From Blattabacterium cuenoti (GTDB lineage Bacteria; Bacteroidota; Bacteroidia; Flavobacteriales; Blattabacteriaceae), in contig NZ_CP059198.1 of the NCBI RefSeq assembly GCF_014251715.1, positions 186,001 through 250,000 of the forward strand: a stretch of 64,000 nucleotides of DNA. The letters are read 5' to 3'. Both the position numbers and the translations under genes were made by a program. The first letter of the stretch is position 1. Every line of letters starts with the position of its first letter. Of the stretch, positions 53,162-62,293 are shown one piece after another. The notes under the pieces were generated by a model. It was not told the DNA's origin. It saw only the letters and a program-made list of their open reading frames with translations, and did not search any database.

Positions 53162-54046
53162 ATGAGATCTAAAATTCCTTCTTTTATTATGATTCCTTCT
53201 TCTTTATCTGTTATAATATTTATGTTTTATGTATTTTTTAGAAGTTATAATTATATATCTTATTTAACCCATCCTATCACTGTATCTTTTTTTATTATAA
53301 TTACGATATTATTGTGTATTTTGGAATGTGTTAATAATTTGATTTTTAAAGAAAAATTACAATTTCTTACAGAAGAAGAAAAAAGGAAAATTTTTGAAGA
53401 AAACGAAGGAAATTATTTTTATAGGTTTTATAGATTTATATTTCATAATCCTAAAAAAATGAATAATGGAGTAAAAAAAATAGATCATGGATTTGATGGA
53501 ATTATAGAATTAGATAATAAATTACCAATGTGGTGGGTTCATCTTTTTTATCTTACAATTGTTTTTTCCGTAATTTATTTTTTTTCTTATTTATTCATGG
53601 ATTTTTCTAATCCCTATAAAGAATATAATATAGCTTACAAAAATCAGTTGAAAAAAATAGAAATTTTTGAGAAAAATACTCCACAAGCAACTATAGAAAA
53701 TGCTGTCTTTAATAAAAATTTAATTAATAGTGGAAAAACTCTTTTTGTGGAAAATTGTGCTACTTGTCATCAATCGGATGGAAGTGGAAATATAGGTCCT
53801 AATTTAACAGATGATTATTGGATAAATATAAAAGAAAAGGATTTATTTAAAAATATATTCTCTATAATATGGAATGGGAGCGATAATAATCCTACTATGC
53901 GTGATTTTGGAAAATCAGGAGAAATTAAAGGAAACGATATTGAAAAAATATCTAGCTATGTATATTTTATAAATCAATATTCTAAAAAACCTTTAACATA
54001 TAAAGGGGCTCAAGGTAAAAAAATAATAGAATGGAGAAAAATATAA
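53162..54046 (+). CDS. ccoP: cbb3-type cytochrome c oxidase subunit CcoP, single haem c
   Basis: Membrane-anchored cytochrome c subunit, 294 aa. It has two N-terminal membrane segments (about 5-60) and a third near 125 (PMWWVHLFYLTIVFSVIYFF, preceded by HGFDGIIELDNKL, the CcoP N-terminal domain motif). One CxxCH haem site follows, FVENCATCHQSDGSGNIG near 197. A Met axial ligand candidate is in PTMRDFGKSGEI. Proteobacterial CcoP has two haems; only one is visible here. It lies 14 nt after ccoQ. Confidence 0.92.
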   Translation: MRSKIPSFIMIPSSLSVIIFMFYVFFRSYNYISYLTHPITVSFFIIITILLCILECVNNLIFKEKLQFLTEEEKRKIFEENEGNYFYRFYRFIFHNPKKMNNGVKKIDHGFDGIIELDNKLPMWWVHLFYLTIVFSVIYFFSYLFMDFSNPYKEYNIAYKNQLKKIEIFEKNTPQATIENAVFNKNLINSGKTLFVENCATCHQSDGSGNIGPNLTDDYWINIKEKDLFKNIFSIIWNGSDNNPTMRDFGKSGEIKGNDIEKISSYVYFINQYSKKPLTYKGAQGKKIIEWRKI

Positions 54047-54084
54047 TTTTTTTTATAAAGTTGGGATCATGTAAAATTTGAATT

Positions 54085-54534
54085 ATGAAAATAAAATTCA
54101 ATTGGGATACCGGAATTGTATTATCTTTATTTATTTTTGTAATCTTTATTCTTTATATTGCCTTTTTTTTCCCCCATGCAGAAAGCCAACTCGTATCAGA
54201 TAGATATTATGAAGAAGAAATGAAATATCAGGATATTATAAATGAGAAAAAAAATGTATTAACACTACCTAAAAAAATAAAAGTTACCATTTTATCTTCT
54301 GGTATAAAAATTATATTTCCTCCTATTAATGATAATATTAATGGATTTTTTATTTTATTTAGATCTTCTTCTAAAGATTTAGACATAAGACGATCTTTTA
54401 AAATATTGAAATATTCAAATAAAATATTGTTTATTTCTAAAAATTTTTTAAAAAAAGGATATTATAAAATTATAATTAGATGGGTATCAGATAAAAAATA
54501 TTTTTTTGAAAAAAATATTTTTTGGGAAAAATAA
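54085..54534 (+). CDS. ccoH: CcoH/FixH-family protein
   Basis: A 149-aa protein with one N-terminal membrane helix (WDTGIVLSLFIFVIFILYIA) and a small beta-rich periplasmic domain. The FixH-like ESQLVSDRYYEEEMKYQDII follows the helix. CcoH assists assembly of cbb3 oxidase. It closes the cco cluster. The ferredoxin-like ccoG, often located between ccoP and ccoH in Bacteroidetes as I recall, is absent here. Confidence 0.88.
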   Translation: MKIKFNWDTGIVLSLFIFVIFILYIAFFFPHAESQLVSDRYYEEEMKYQDIINEKKNVLTLPKKIKVTILSSGIKIIFPPINDNINGFFILFRSSSKDLDIRRSFKILKYSNKILFISKNFLKKGYYKIIIRWVSDKKYFFEKNIFWEK

Positions 54535-54574
54535 CATTTTTTTTTTCTGTTTTCAGAATTCATAAATTAATATT

Positions 54575-56854
54575 ATGAGAAAAAATATAAGTAATTTTCG
54601 TGAAGAATCTTTAAATTATCACAGTCAATTCCCTTCCGGAAAAATACAAATAACCCCTACAAAAAAATATAGTAGTCAAAGAGATTTATCTCTTGCTTAT
54701 TCTCCAGGTGTTGCAGAACCTTGTAAGGAAATAGCTCGTTATTCTAACGAAGTATATAAATATACATCTAAAGGAAATCTTGTTGCAGTTATTACTAATG
54801 GATCAGCTGTATTAGGTCTTGGAGATATTGGGGCATTAGCTTCTAAACCTGTTATGGAAGGTAAAGCTCTTTTATTTAAAATATTTTCTGGAATTGATGT
54901 TTTTGATATAGAAATAGACGAATCTGATCCAGAAAAGTTTATAGAAATAGTAAAAGCGATTGCTCCTACTTTTGGAGGGATAAATCTAGAAGATATCAAA
55001 GCCCCAGAAGCTTTTAAAATAGAAAAAAGACTTAAAAAAGAGTTAAATATTCCTGTAATGCATGATGATCAACATGGAACTGCTATTATTTCTGGTGCTG
55101 CATTACTTAATGCTATTACCTGTGTTGGTAAAAAAATTAATAAAATAAAAATGGTTGTTAATGGAGCAGGTGCTGCTGCAATTTCTTGTACAAGAACATA
55201 TAAGAAACTTGGCGTTAAATCTGAAAATATTCTTATGTTTGATAGTAAGGGTTTATTACATACTTCCAGAACAGATTTAAATAAAGAAAAAAAAGAATTT
55301 GCTGTGAGTACTTATAAAATTAAAAAATTGGAACAAGCTATTAAAAATGCGGATGTATTCATTGGGTTATCTATAGGGGGAATATTAACAGCTGATATGT
55401 TAAAAAGTATGTCTAAAGATCCGATTGTATTTGCTATGGCTAATCCTGATCCAGAAATAGATTACAATCTAGCAATAAAAGTACGTCCAGATATTATTAT
55501 GGCTACTGGAAGGAGTGATTATCCAAATCAAGTAAATAATGTTTTAGGATTCCCTTATATTTTTAGAGGAGCACTAGATGTTCATGCTCATGTTATTAAT
55601 GATCAAATGAAACTTGCAGCTGTATATGCTATAGCCTCTTTAGCAAAAGAACCTGTTCCAGAACAGGTAAATATTGTTTATAATAAAAAAAATATTTCTT
55701 TTGGAAAAGAATATATTATACCAAAACCTTTTGACAATCGTTTGATTACTCGTGTATCCCCTGCAGTAGCTCAAGCGGCTATGGATTCTGGAGTAGCAAA
55801 AAATCCTATTTCCGATTGGAAAATTTATAAAGAAAAGTTACTTGATAGAATGGGATATGAAAGTAAAATACTTAGAATGATTCAAAATAGAGCACGTACA
55901 AATCCTAAAAAAGTTGTTTTTTGTAATGGAGAAGAATACGAAATTCTTAAATCTGTTCAAATTCTTCATGAAGAAGGAATTGTTTCTGTTCCTGTTGTTT
56001 TAGGAAATGAAGATAGAATAAAACATTTAATTAATGAAAATAATTTAAACGTTGAATTAGAAATTATAGATCCAGAAAAAGAAGAAAATATAAAAAAAGT
56101 AGAATATTTTGCTAAAATTCTTTGGAAAAGAAGAAATAGAAAAGGCTTGACATTATATGATTCAAAAATACGTATGCGAACTAATGATCATTTTGGAGCT
56201 ATGATGGTAGATCAAGGAGAAGCAGATGCAGTTATAACAGGATATTCACGAAGTTTTTCATTAAGTTTGCGGCCTATGTTAGAAGTAATTGGAAAAGAAA
56301 ATTCTGTTAAAAAAATAGCGGGAATGATGATTTTATTAACTAAAAGAGGCCCTCTATTTTTAGCAGATACGGCAGTAATTCCAGATCCTACAAGTGAAGA
56401 ATTAGCTAGAATAGCTCTTATGGCTTCTCATGTAGTGAGAGGATTTGACATTGAACCGCATATAGCTATGTTATCTTTTCAAAATTTTTCATCAAATTCC
56501 AAAACATCTTCTAAGGTATCTAAAACCGTAGCTTTTTTACATAAAAAATATCCAGATCTAATAGTAGATGGAGAATTACAACCTGATTTTGCTTTAAATG
56601 AATTTTTATTAGCTAATAAATTTCCTTTCTCTAAACTTGTTCAAAAAAGAGCAAATATTTTTATTTTTCCAAATCTAGAATCAGGAAATTTAACTTATAA
56701 ATTTATTAGAGGATTAGGAAATGTTCAAACTATTGGTCCTGTTATGTTAGGTATGCGAAAACCAGCACATGTTATGCAAATGCAATCTAATATAGAAGAA
56801 ATAGTGAATTTAGCTACTTTATCTGTAATAGATGCACAAATTAGAACAAATTAA
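54575..56854 (+). CDS. maeB: NADP-dependent malic enzyme with C-terminal phosphotransacetylase-like domain
   Basis: Decarboxylates malate to pyruvate with NADP reduction. The malic domain (about 1-430) shows YSPGVAEPCKEIARY, LGLGDIGALASKPVMEGKA, VMHDDQHGTAIISGAALLNA and the NAD(P)-binding VVNGAGAAAISCTRTYKKLG. The PTA-like domain (about 435-759) shows DQGEADAVITGYSRSFSLSL and ADTAVIPDPTSEELARIALM; in this family it is thought to be regulatory and not catalytic. Full-length at 759 aa. It may supply pyruvate and NADPH from host-derived C4 acids. The last 14 nt overlap murI on the other strand. Confidence 0.95.
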   Translation: MRKNISNFREESLNYHSQFPSGKIQITPTKKYSSQRDLSLAYSPGVAEPCKEIARYSNEVYKYTSKGNLVAVITNGSAVLGLGDIGALASKPVMEGKALLFKIFSGIDVFDIEIDESDPEKFIEIVKAIAPTFGGINLEDIKAPEAFKIEKRLKKELNIPVMHDDQHGTAIISGAALLNAITCVGKKINKIKMVVNGAGAAAISCTRTYKKLGVKSENILMFDSKGLLHTSRTDLNKEKKEFAVSTYKIKKLEQAIKNADVFIGLSIGGILTADMLKSMSKDPIVFAMANPDPEIDYNLAIKVRPDIIMATGRSDYPNQVNNVLGFPYIFRGALDVHAHVINDQMKLAAVYAIASLAKEPVPEQVNIVYNKKNISFGKEYIIPKPFDNRLITRVSPAVAQAAMDSGVAKNPISDWKIYKEKLLDRMGYESKILRMIQNRARTNPKKVVFCNGEEYEILKSVQILHEEGIVSVPVVLGNEDRIKHLINENNLNVELEIIDPEKEENIKKVEYFAKILWKRRNRKGLTLYDSKIRMRTNDHFGAMMVDQGEADAVITGYSRSFSLSLRPMLEVIGKENSVKKIAGMMILLTKRGPLFLADTAVIPDPTSEELARIALMASHVVRGFDIEPHIAMLSFQNFSSNSKTSSKVSKTVAFLHKKYPDLIVDGELQPDFALNEFLLANKFPFSKLVQKRANIFIFPNLESGNLTYKFIRGLGNVQTIGPVMLGMRKPAHVMQMQSNIEEIVNLATLSVIDAQIRTN

Positions 56855-57653
56855 AAACATGTGTTTTAATCAATGCTTTTTTTCCGAAAATAATTCGAAC
56901 TTTTTTTTCAAAAAAAGTAGGAAGATAACTAGATGTATAAAAAATAGGGAACTTTTTATAGGGGGAATGAAGACACAATAATTTTTTTTCATTTAATTTT
57001 TTTTTTATTTCTTCCACTACTATTTTTTGTATATCAATTAAATGAACTTGTCCATGATAAAAATTTTCTATTTGTTGTTTCAAAAATAAATAATGAGTAC
57101 AAGCCAGTAATAGCGTATCTATTGATTTAAAATAATTTAAATAATTTTTTATCAAAAAATTTATTTTTTTTATTTCAAAACCTTTTTCAATAATGGGAGC
57201 TAATAAAGGAGTAGATATTTGAATTACATCTAAATGATGATGATATTTTTTTATTTTTTTTATATAAAAATTGGAACGTATGGTAGCAGGTGTAGCGATG
57301 ATCCCTATTTTTTTGGAAGAAAACAAAATTTTATTTTTTACTATAGGATCTATAACATTAAATATTAATATTTTTTTATGAAATTTTTTATAAATTACAT
57401 CTAAAGCATTAGATGATATAGAATTACATGCAATTACTAAAGCTTTACATTTTTTTTTATAAAGAAAAGAAGCTATTTTTATAGAATTTTTTATAATAAA
57501 ATTTTTAGATTTTTCTCCGTAAGGCATATTTTTAGTATCTCCAAAATAGATAAAATATTCATTAGGCATCTGTATTTTTATTTCTTTAGCGATAATAAGG
57601 CCGCCAATACCAGAATCAAATATTCCTATTGGAGATAATCTACTTATTTTCAT
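56841..57653 (-). CDS. murI: Glutamate racemase
   Basis: Makes D-glutamate for peptidoglycan. Both catalytic Cys are present: ALVIACNSISSNALD near residue 75 and TLLLACTHYLFLKQQ near 187. The N-terminal IGIFDSGIGGLIIAKEI and FIYFGDTKNMPYGEKS are diagnostic. Length is 270 aa. It converges on maeB with a 14-nt overlap and lies 76 nt downstream of rpsT. Confidence 0.96.
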   Translation of the reverse strand: MKISRLSPIGIFDSGIGGLIIAKEIKIQMPNEYFIYFGDTKNMPYGEKSKNFIIKNSIKIASFLYKKKCKALVIACNSISSNALDVIYKKFHKKILIFNVIDPIVKNKILFSSKKIGIIATPATIRSNFYIKKIKKYHHHLDVIQISTPLLAPIIEKGFEIKKINFLIKNYLNYFKSIDTLLLACTHYLFLKQQIENFYHGQVHLIDIQKIVVEEIKKKLNEKKLLCLHSPYKKFPIFYTSSYLPTFFEKKVRIIFGKKALIKTHVFNLF

Positions 57654-57729
57654 AATTAAAAAAAATATAGATAAAACGATTTTTTATGGTAAAAAAAAGA
57701 TAAAAAAAATTAATCTATAAACTAAAAAA

Positions 57730-57969
57730 TTAATTTAAAAATAATTTTTTACTTAATTTTTTTTTAAATCTAGCAGCTTTATTCACATGTATAATATTTT
57801 TTTTTGCTAGTTTATCTATCATAGAAATTACAATAGGATACTGTTCCTTATTTTTATTATTTAATAATTTTTTGATAGCTGTTTTTGTACTTTTACATAC
57901 ATATTTATTACGTACCCGTCTGGTATAGTTTTGTCTAATTCTTTTTAGAGAAGATAAATGATTAGCCAT
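57730..57969 (-). CDS. rpsT: 30S ribosomal protein S20
   Basis: Small helical ribosomal protein that binds 16S rRNA. MANHLSSLKRIRQNYTRRVR at the N-terminus and KLAKKNIIHVNKAARFKKKL near residue 52 are S20 features. Length, 79 aa, is slightly short but normal for Bacteroidetes. It follows tRNA-Glu on the same strand with a 28-nt gap. Confidence 0.95.
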   Translation of the reverse strand: MANHLSSLKRIRQNYTRRVRNKYVCKSTKTAIKKLLNNKNKEQYPIVISMIDKLAKKNIIHVNKAARFKKKLSKKLFLN

Positions 57970-57997
57970 AAAAATAATGATTATAGTATAGAATTAA

Positions 57998-58069
57998 TAG
58001 CCCATAGGGGAATCGAACCCCTCTTTCCAGGATGAAAACCTGACGTCCTAACCAATAGACGAATGGGCC
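57998..58069 (-). tRNA. tRNA-Glu (anticodon TTC)
   Basis: A 72-nt cloverleaf: acceptor GGCCCAT pairs with ATGGGCT (a G-U closing pair) with discriminator A. The anticodon stem TCAGG/CCTGG carries the loop TTTTCAT (anticodon TTC), and the T stem AGGGG/CCCCT the loop TTCGATT. CCA is not encoded. Confidence 0.97.
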
Positions 58070-58303
58070 TTCAATCAAATAATTAGAAATACAAATTATA
58101 TTTTTTTTATATTTAATACAAGTATTTTATTTACATTTATTATCCTCTTTTATTATTAGTCTTTTTTTTTAAAAAAACAGAATTATACAAGTACTATATC
58201 TTTACTAAAGATAGATATATGGTAAAAAAAATAGAAATATATTGTGCTTAAAAATGTTTTATTTTATAAAAAAAAATATTTTTACCTAAAAATCTAAAAA
58301 GTA

Positions 58304-59545
58304 TTATTTATTTTCAATTGAAAACCCTAAAAATTTTAAGTCTTTCCAAAAATTAGGATATGATTTTTCTACAACATTAGGGTCTTCTATTTGTAACGAA
58401 GAACATAATCCCCATGGGGAAAAAGACATGGCCATTCTATGATCCTGATACGTTTTTATCCTTATATTGGTTTTTATACTTTTATAAAAATCTATTATTT
58501 CTAAATAAGAGTCCGTTATTTTTGTTATAACCCCTAATTTTAATAGTTCTTTTTTTAATGCTTGCAATCTATCTGTCTCTTTAATTTTTAACGTTTCTAA
58601 TCCTTTTAAACTACATTTTATACCAAGAGCAGCACAAGTTACAACAATAGTTTGTGCAATATCTGGAGTTTTATTTAAATCCAATTCAATAAATTTTGGA
58701 AAAATAAAATTTAATTTTTTTTTTAATGTTATTACATTTTTATTAAAAACGGTAGTTATTCCAAAACATCTATCGTAGATACTAGCAATTTCTCTATCTC
58801 CTTGTAAACTATTATTGTTATATGAACATAAAGTAATGTCGCTTTTTTTTGCTATAACTGACATAGAATAATAATAAGATGCTGAACTCCAATCGGATTC
58901 TATAAAAAAATATTTTTTAACCTTATCTTTAACCGGATAAATTTGTATAATTTTTCCTTTCCAATCAGCTTTTATTCCTGCTAAGGTTAATAAATCAAAA
59001 GTCATTTTTATGTATGGAATAGATGTAATGTTCCCTTTAAGATAAATTTTAAGTCCCATTTTAAATTGACTAGCTATTAACATTAAAGAACTAATATACT
59101 GACTGCTAATTTTTGCATCTATATCTATTTTCCCTCCTAAAATTTTTTTGCCAAAAATTTTTATTGGTGGATAACCCTCTTTTTCCAAATAAAAAATTTT
59201 TCCACCTAACTCTCTTAAAGCTTTTACAAGTACATAAATGGGTCTTTCTTTCATCCTATATGATCCTGTTAATACGATTTCTTTTCCATTTTGTATTGAT
59301 AAATAAGAAGTTAAAAAACGCATAGCAGTTCCAGCATGATGAATATCTAATATACTAGAAGTACTAGTTAAACTTTTTTTTAATACCTCTGTATCTTCAC
59401 AATTAGAAATATTTTCAATATGAATATCATCTTTATAAATAGCCTTTAAAATTAAAAGACGATTAGATATACTTTTAGATCCCGTAATAGATATAGAACC
59501 TGATAAAAAACTTTGTTTTTTATAAATATTAATGTAAGAAGACAT
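58304..59545 (-). CDS. aroA: EPSP synthase (3-phosphoshikimate 1-carboxyvinyltransferase)
   Basis: Sixth step of the shikimate pathway. GSISITGSKSISNRLLIL near residue 16 holds the substrate-binding Lys and Arg. HHAGTAMRFLTSYL near 65 replaces the common GNAGT motif, a form I recall from other flavobacteria. ESDWSSASYYYSMSV near 217, ETDRLQALKKEL near 324 and the C-terminal DHRMAMSFSPWGL are typical. Length, 413 aa, is slightly short of the E. coli enzyme. A 234-bp A+T-rich gap lies between its stop and tRNA-Glu. Confidence 0.95.
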   Translation of the reverse strand: MSSYINIYKKQSFLSGSISITGSKSISNRLLILKAIYKDDIHIENISNCEDTEVLKKSLTSTSSILDIHHAGTAMRFLTSYLSIQNGKEIVLTGSYRMKERPIYVLVKALRELGGKIFYLEKEGYPPIKIFGKKILGGKIDIDAKISSQYISSLMLIASQFKMGLKIYLKGNITSIPYIKMTFDLLTLAGIKADWKGKIIQIYPVKDKVKKYFFIESDWSSASYYYSMSVIAKKSDITLCSYNNNSLQGDREIASIYDRCFGITTVFNKNVITLKKKLNFIFPKFIELDLNKTPDIAQTIVVTCAALGIKCSLKGLETLKIKETDRLQALKKELLKLGVITKITDSYLEIIDFYKSIKTNIRIKTYQDHRMAMSFSPWGLCSSLQIEDPNVVEKSYPNFWKDLKFLGFSIENK

Positions 59546-59548
59546 ATA

Positions 59549-59878
59549 TTATTTTAATTTTTCATTTTCATGGTGTCTTCCATGATCCCTTATTTCCTTT
59601 TTTTTCAATTTTTTATGAAAGGATTTTTCCAAATCAATTCCAGTTTGATTTGCTAAACAAACTAAAACAAACAAAACATCTGATAACTCTTCTCCAAGAT
59701 CTTCATTTTTTTTTAAATTTTTTTGTTTCGATTGTTCTCCATAATTTCTAGCAATAATTCTAGAAACTTCCCCTACTTCTTCTGACAAAAGAATAGTGTT
59801 AGTTAATACATTAAAATAACGAATACCATGATGAATAATCCAATTATGAACTAATTTTTGTATATTTTTTATTTCCAA
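59549..59878 (-). CDS. MazG-like nucleotide pyrophosphohydrolase
   Basis: A single-domain protein of 109 aa of the all-alpha NTP pyrophosphatase superfamily. The metal-binding EExxE is in LLSEEVGEVSRIIARNYG near residue 30, the second ExxD motif in EDLGEELSDVLFVLVCLA near 60. Such proteins hydrolyse non-canonical or excess NTPs; the substrate here is unknown. It lies 3 nt before aroA and 3 nt after the transketolase subunit, so all are probably one transcript. Confidence 0.87.
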   Translation of the reverse strand: MEIKNIQKLVHNWIIHHGIRYFNVLTNTILLSEEVGEVSRIIARNYGEQSKQKNLKKNEDLGEELSDVLFVLVCLANQTGIDLEKSFHKKLKKKEIRDHGRHHENEKLK

Positions 59879-59881
59879 AAT

Positions 59882-60847
59882 TTATTGATTTTTCTTTTTT
59901 AATAAAAGTAGAACATGATTTATAATAGAATCATAATCTATTTTATATTTTTTTAAAAGTTCCATAGGTTTTCCGCTTTCACCAAAAACATCATTTACAG
60001 CTACTAAACTTTGAGGAATAAAACATTTTTTAGTAGTAAGTATTCTTGCTATACTCTCCCCTAATCCTCCCAAATAATTGTGTTCTTCTGCAGTAACAAT
60101 ACATTTTGTTTTATTAACAGACTTAAAAATAGTTTCTTCATCTAATGGTTTAATTGTATGAATATTAATAACTTCACATTCTATTCTTTTTTTTTCATAC
60201 AAAATTTTAGATGCTACTAACGATTCCCATACTAAATGTCCTGTGCTAACAATGGTAACATCTTTTCCCTCTGTTAAAACAACAGCTTTTCCTATTTCAA
60301 ATATTTGGTTTTCATTTGTAAAATTAGCTACTGCAGGACGACCAAATCGCAAATATACTGGACCAAAATAATTAGATATAGCTAAAGTAGCGGCATAAGT
60401 TTGATTATAATCACAAGTATTAATAACAGTCATTCCAGGTAACATTTTCATCATGCCAATATCTTCTAAACTTTGATGTGTAGCTCCATCTTCTCCTAGA
60501 GTTAATCCAGAATGAGACGCACATATTTTTACGTTTTTATAAGAATATGCAATTGATTGACGTATTTGATCGTATACACGAGATGTAGCAAAGTTAGCAA
60601 ATGTTCCAGCAAATGGAATATATTTCCCAATGCTAAGTCCAGCTGCTATACCAATCATATTTGCTTCTGCTATTCCTATTTGAAAAAATCTTTCTGGAAA
60701 TTCCTTAGAAAAGGTATTCATAAATAAAGAGCTAGTAAGATCCGCACATAATGCTACTATTTTTTTATTTTTTTTACCTAAAAAAGATAAAGCTTCCCCA
60801 AATCCAGCTCTAGTTTCTTTTAGTCCTTTATTTTTATATTGTTTCAT
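59882..60847 (-). CDS. Transketolase, C-terminal subunit
   Basis: Pyrimidine-binding and C-terminal domains of a split transketolase (pentose phosphate pathway). MKQYKNKGLKETRAGFGEAL at 60847 is the natural start (321 aa); the ATG at 60901 lies inside the preceding gene. Motifs include RFFQIGIAEANMIGIAAGLS near residue 52 (Glu that activates ThDP), HSGLTLGEDGATHQSLED near 113 and ITAEEHNYLGGLGESIA near 250-260. Partner of the N-terminal subunit 8 nt upstream. A DXS-like function is less likely, given the two-gene structure and motifs. Confidence 0.92.
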   Translation of the reverse strand: MKQYKNKGLKETRAGFGEALSFLGKKNKKIVALCADLTSSLFMNTFSKEFPERFFQIGIAEANMIGIAAGLSIGKYIPFAGTFANFATSRVYDQIRQSIAYSYKNVKICASHSGLTLGEDGATHQSLEDIGMMKMLPGMTVINTCDYNQTYAATLAISNYFGPVYLRFGRPAVANFTNENQIFEIGKAVVLTEGKDVTIVSTGHLVWESLVASKILYEKKRIECEVINIHTIKPLDEETIFKSVNKTKCIVTAEEHNYLGGLGESIARILTTKKCFIPQSLVAVNDVFGESGKPMELLKKYKIDYDSIINHVLLLLKKKNQ

Positions 60848-60855
60848 AAATTTTT

Positions 60856-61722
60856 CTATTTTAATGGATAATCTCCTAAAAAAGTTTCTGGTAGTTGACA
60901 TAACGCTTTTTCTAATTCTTCTTTATTAGGATATTTTCCATGCCATGTATTATTTCCTACCATAAAATCAACTCCATATCCCATTTTAGTATATAGTATA
61001 ATTAAAACGGGTTTTTTTTTACCAGTTTCATTTTTAGCCTTTTTTAAAACATCAATAACTTTTTCAATTTTGTTTCCTTCTAATTCTTCTATAACTTCCC
61101 AATCAAAGGATTCAAATTTTTTTTTTAAATTTCCAAGAGGCAATACTTCATCTGTAGTTCCATCTATTTGTTGTCCATTATAATCTACAGTTGCTATATA
61201 ATTATCTATTTTTCTAGCACCTGCATATAAAACGGCTTCCCAAATTTGTCCTTCATTTAATTCTCCATCTCCATGTAAACTATAAATAATGCTATTCCAT
61301 TCTTTATTTAATTTTTTTGATAAAGCAGCGCCAATAGATACAGACATTCCTTGTCCTAAGGATCCAGAAGAAATTCGTATTCCAGGTAGTTTAGTATGTA
61401 CAGATGGATGTCCTTGTAAACGAGAATTTAATTTTCTAAAAGTAGATAATTCTTTAATAGGAAAAAAACCAGAATGAGCCAATATACTATAATAAACAGG
61501 TGAAATATGCCCATTAGATAGAAAAAAAAGGTCTTCTCCTTTACCATCCATGGAAAATTTATTTGGATTATAATGCATTATTTTTTTATATAAAGCCACA
61601 AAATATTCTGTACATCCCAAAGATCCACCAGGATGTCCAGATTTTGCTTCATAAACCATACGAAGAATATCTCTTCTTACTTGAACACATAAATCCTTTA
61701 AATAACGTACCTTCACATTCAT
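60856..61722 (-). CDS. Transketolase, N-terminal (ThDP-binding) subunit
   Basis: Pyrophosphate-binding half of the split transketolase, 288 aa. AKSGHPGGSLGCTEYFVALY near residue 27, FFLSNGHISPVYYSILAHSG near 66, SGSLGQGMSVSIGAALSKKL near 118 and HGDGELNEGQIWEAVLYAGA near 150 (the GDG of the ThDP motif) are clear. Splitting into two genes occurs in many bacteria and archaea. It is divergent from smpB across 82 bp. Confidence 0.93.
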   Translation of the reverse strand: MNVKVRYLKDLCVQVRRDILRMVYEAKSGHPGGSLGCTEYFVALYKKIMHYNPNKFSMDGKGEDLFFLSNGHISPVYYSILAHSGFFPIKELSTFRKLNSRLQGHPSVHTKLPGIRISSGSLGQGMSVSIGAALSKKLNKEWNSIIYSLHGDGELNEGQIWEAVLYAGARKIDNYIATVDYNGQQIDGTTDEVLPLGNLKKKFESFDWEVIEELEGNKIEKVIDVLKKAKNETGKKKPVLIILYTKMGYGVDFMVGNNTWHGKYPNKEELEKALCQLPETFLGDYPLK

Positions 61723-61786
61723 ATTAAAATTTAAATTTTAAAATTTTTTTTGTATATTTTTTATTAATTATATCACAAATATCTCA

Positions 61787-61794
61787 CAAAAGTA
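61787..61794 (-). promoter_or_regulatory. Possible -7 box for the transketolase operon
   Basis: Minus-strand TACTTTTG matches TAnnTTTG and is the same 8-mer as the box before dapD. It ends 64 nt before the start of the N-terminal subunit gene. Confidence 0.35.
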
Positions 61795-61804
61795 ATAATT
61801 AATT

Positions 61805-62245
61805 ATGAGTATTCTAAATAGAAAGGCTAGATTTCAATATCATTTTATAGAACATTATATGGCTGGAATACAATTATTTGGAACAGAAGTAAAATCTATT
61901 AGACAAAATAAAGTAAATATTATGGATAGTTTTTGCCAAATAAAAAATGGAGAATTGTATTCTATAAATATGTACATAGCTGAATACAAATTTGGAACAA
62001 ACTGGAATCATTCAATTAGAAGAGAAAGAAAATTATTATTAAAAAAAAAAGAATTAATAAAAATATATAAAAAATTGAAAAATACAGGGTTAACTATTAT
62101 TCCCATAGAATTATTTTTTAATGATAAAGGATATGTTAAACTAAGAATAGTTTTAGCAAAGGGTAAAAAAATATACGATAAACGTGAATTTTTGCGTAAA
62201 AAAGATTTTACTAGGGAAGTAAAACACTCGAAATTATTTTATTAA
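61805..62245 (+). CDS. smpB: SsrA-binding protein SmpB
   Basis: Binds tmRNA for rescue of stalled ribosomes. ILNRKARFQYHFIEHYMAGI at the start, QLFGTEVKSIRQNKVNIMDS near residue 24, and the C-terminal AKGKKIYDKREFLRKKDFTR are diagnostic. Length is 146 aa. No tmRNA gene was seen in the window. The many Lys codons in A-runs in this genome make stalled ribosomes likely, so keeping SmpB makes sense. Confidence 0.97.
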   Translation: MSILNRKARFQYHFIEHYMAGIQLFGTEVKSIRQNKVNIMDSFCQIKNGELYSINMYIAEYKFGTNWNHSIRRERKLLLKKKELIKIYKKLKNTGLTIIPIELFFNDKGYVKLRIVLAKGKKIYDKREFLRKKDFTREVKHSKLFY

Positions 62246-62259
62246 TTAAATCAAATATT

Positions 62260-62267
62260 TATATTTG
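62260..62267 (+). promoter_or_regulatory. Probable -7 box for the OmpA-family gene
   Basis: TATATTTG ends 26 nt before the ATG at 62294. The 8-mer is the same as at ruvX, rsmA, hisG and trpE. No -33 TTG at the right distance. Confidence 0.5.
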
Positions 62268-62293
62268 TTTAGATTCAAAGAAATTATAGTTTT

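Noticed and set aside
58070..58303. Possible RNA gene in the longest gap between genes
   Set aside because: Only A+T-rich DNA with homopolymer runs; no cloverleaf, SRP-RNA or tmRNA signature could be seen.
59882..61722. DXS or fused transketolase broken by mutation
   Set aside because: Both halves have natural starts, intact motifs and an 8-nt spacer, as in known two-gene transketolases.
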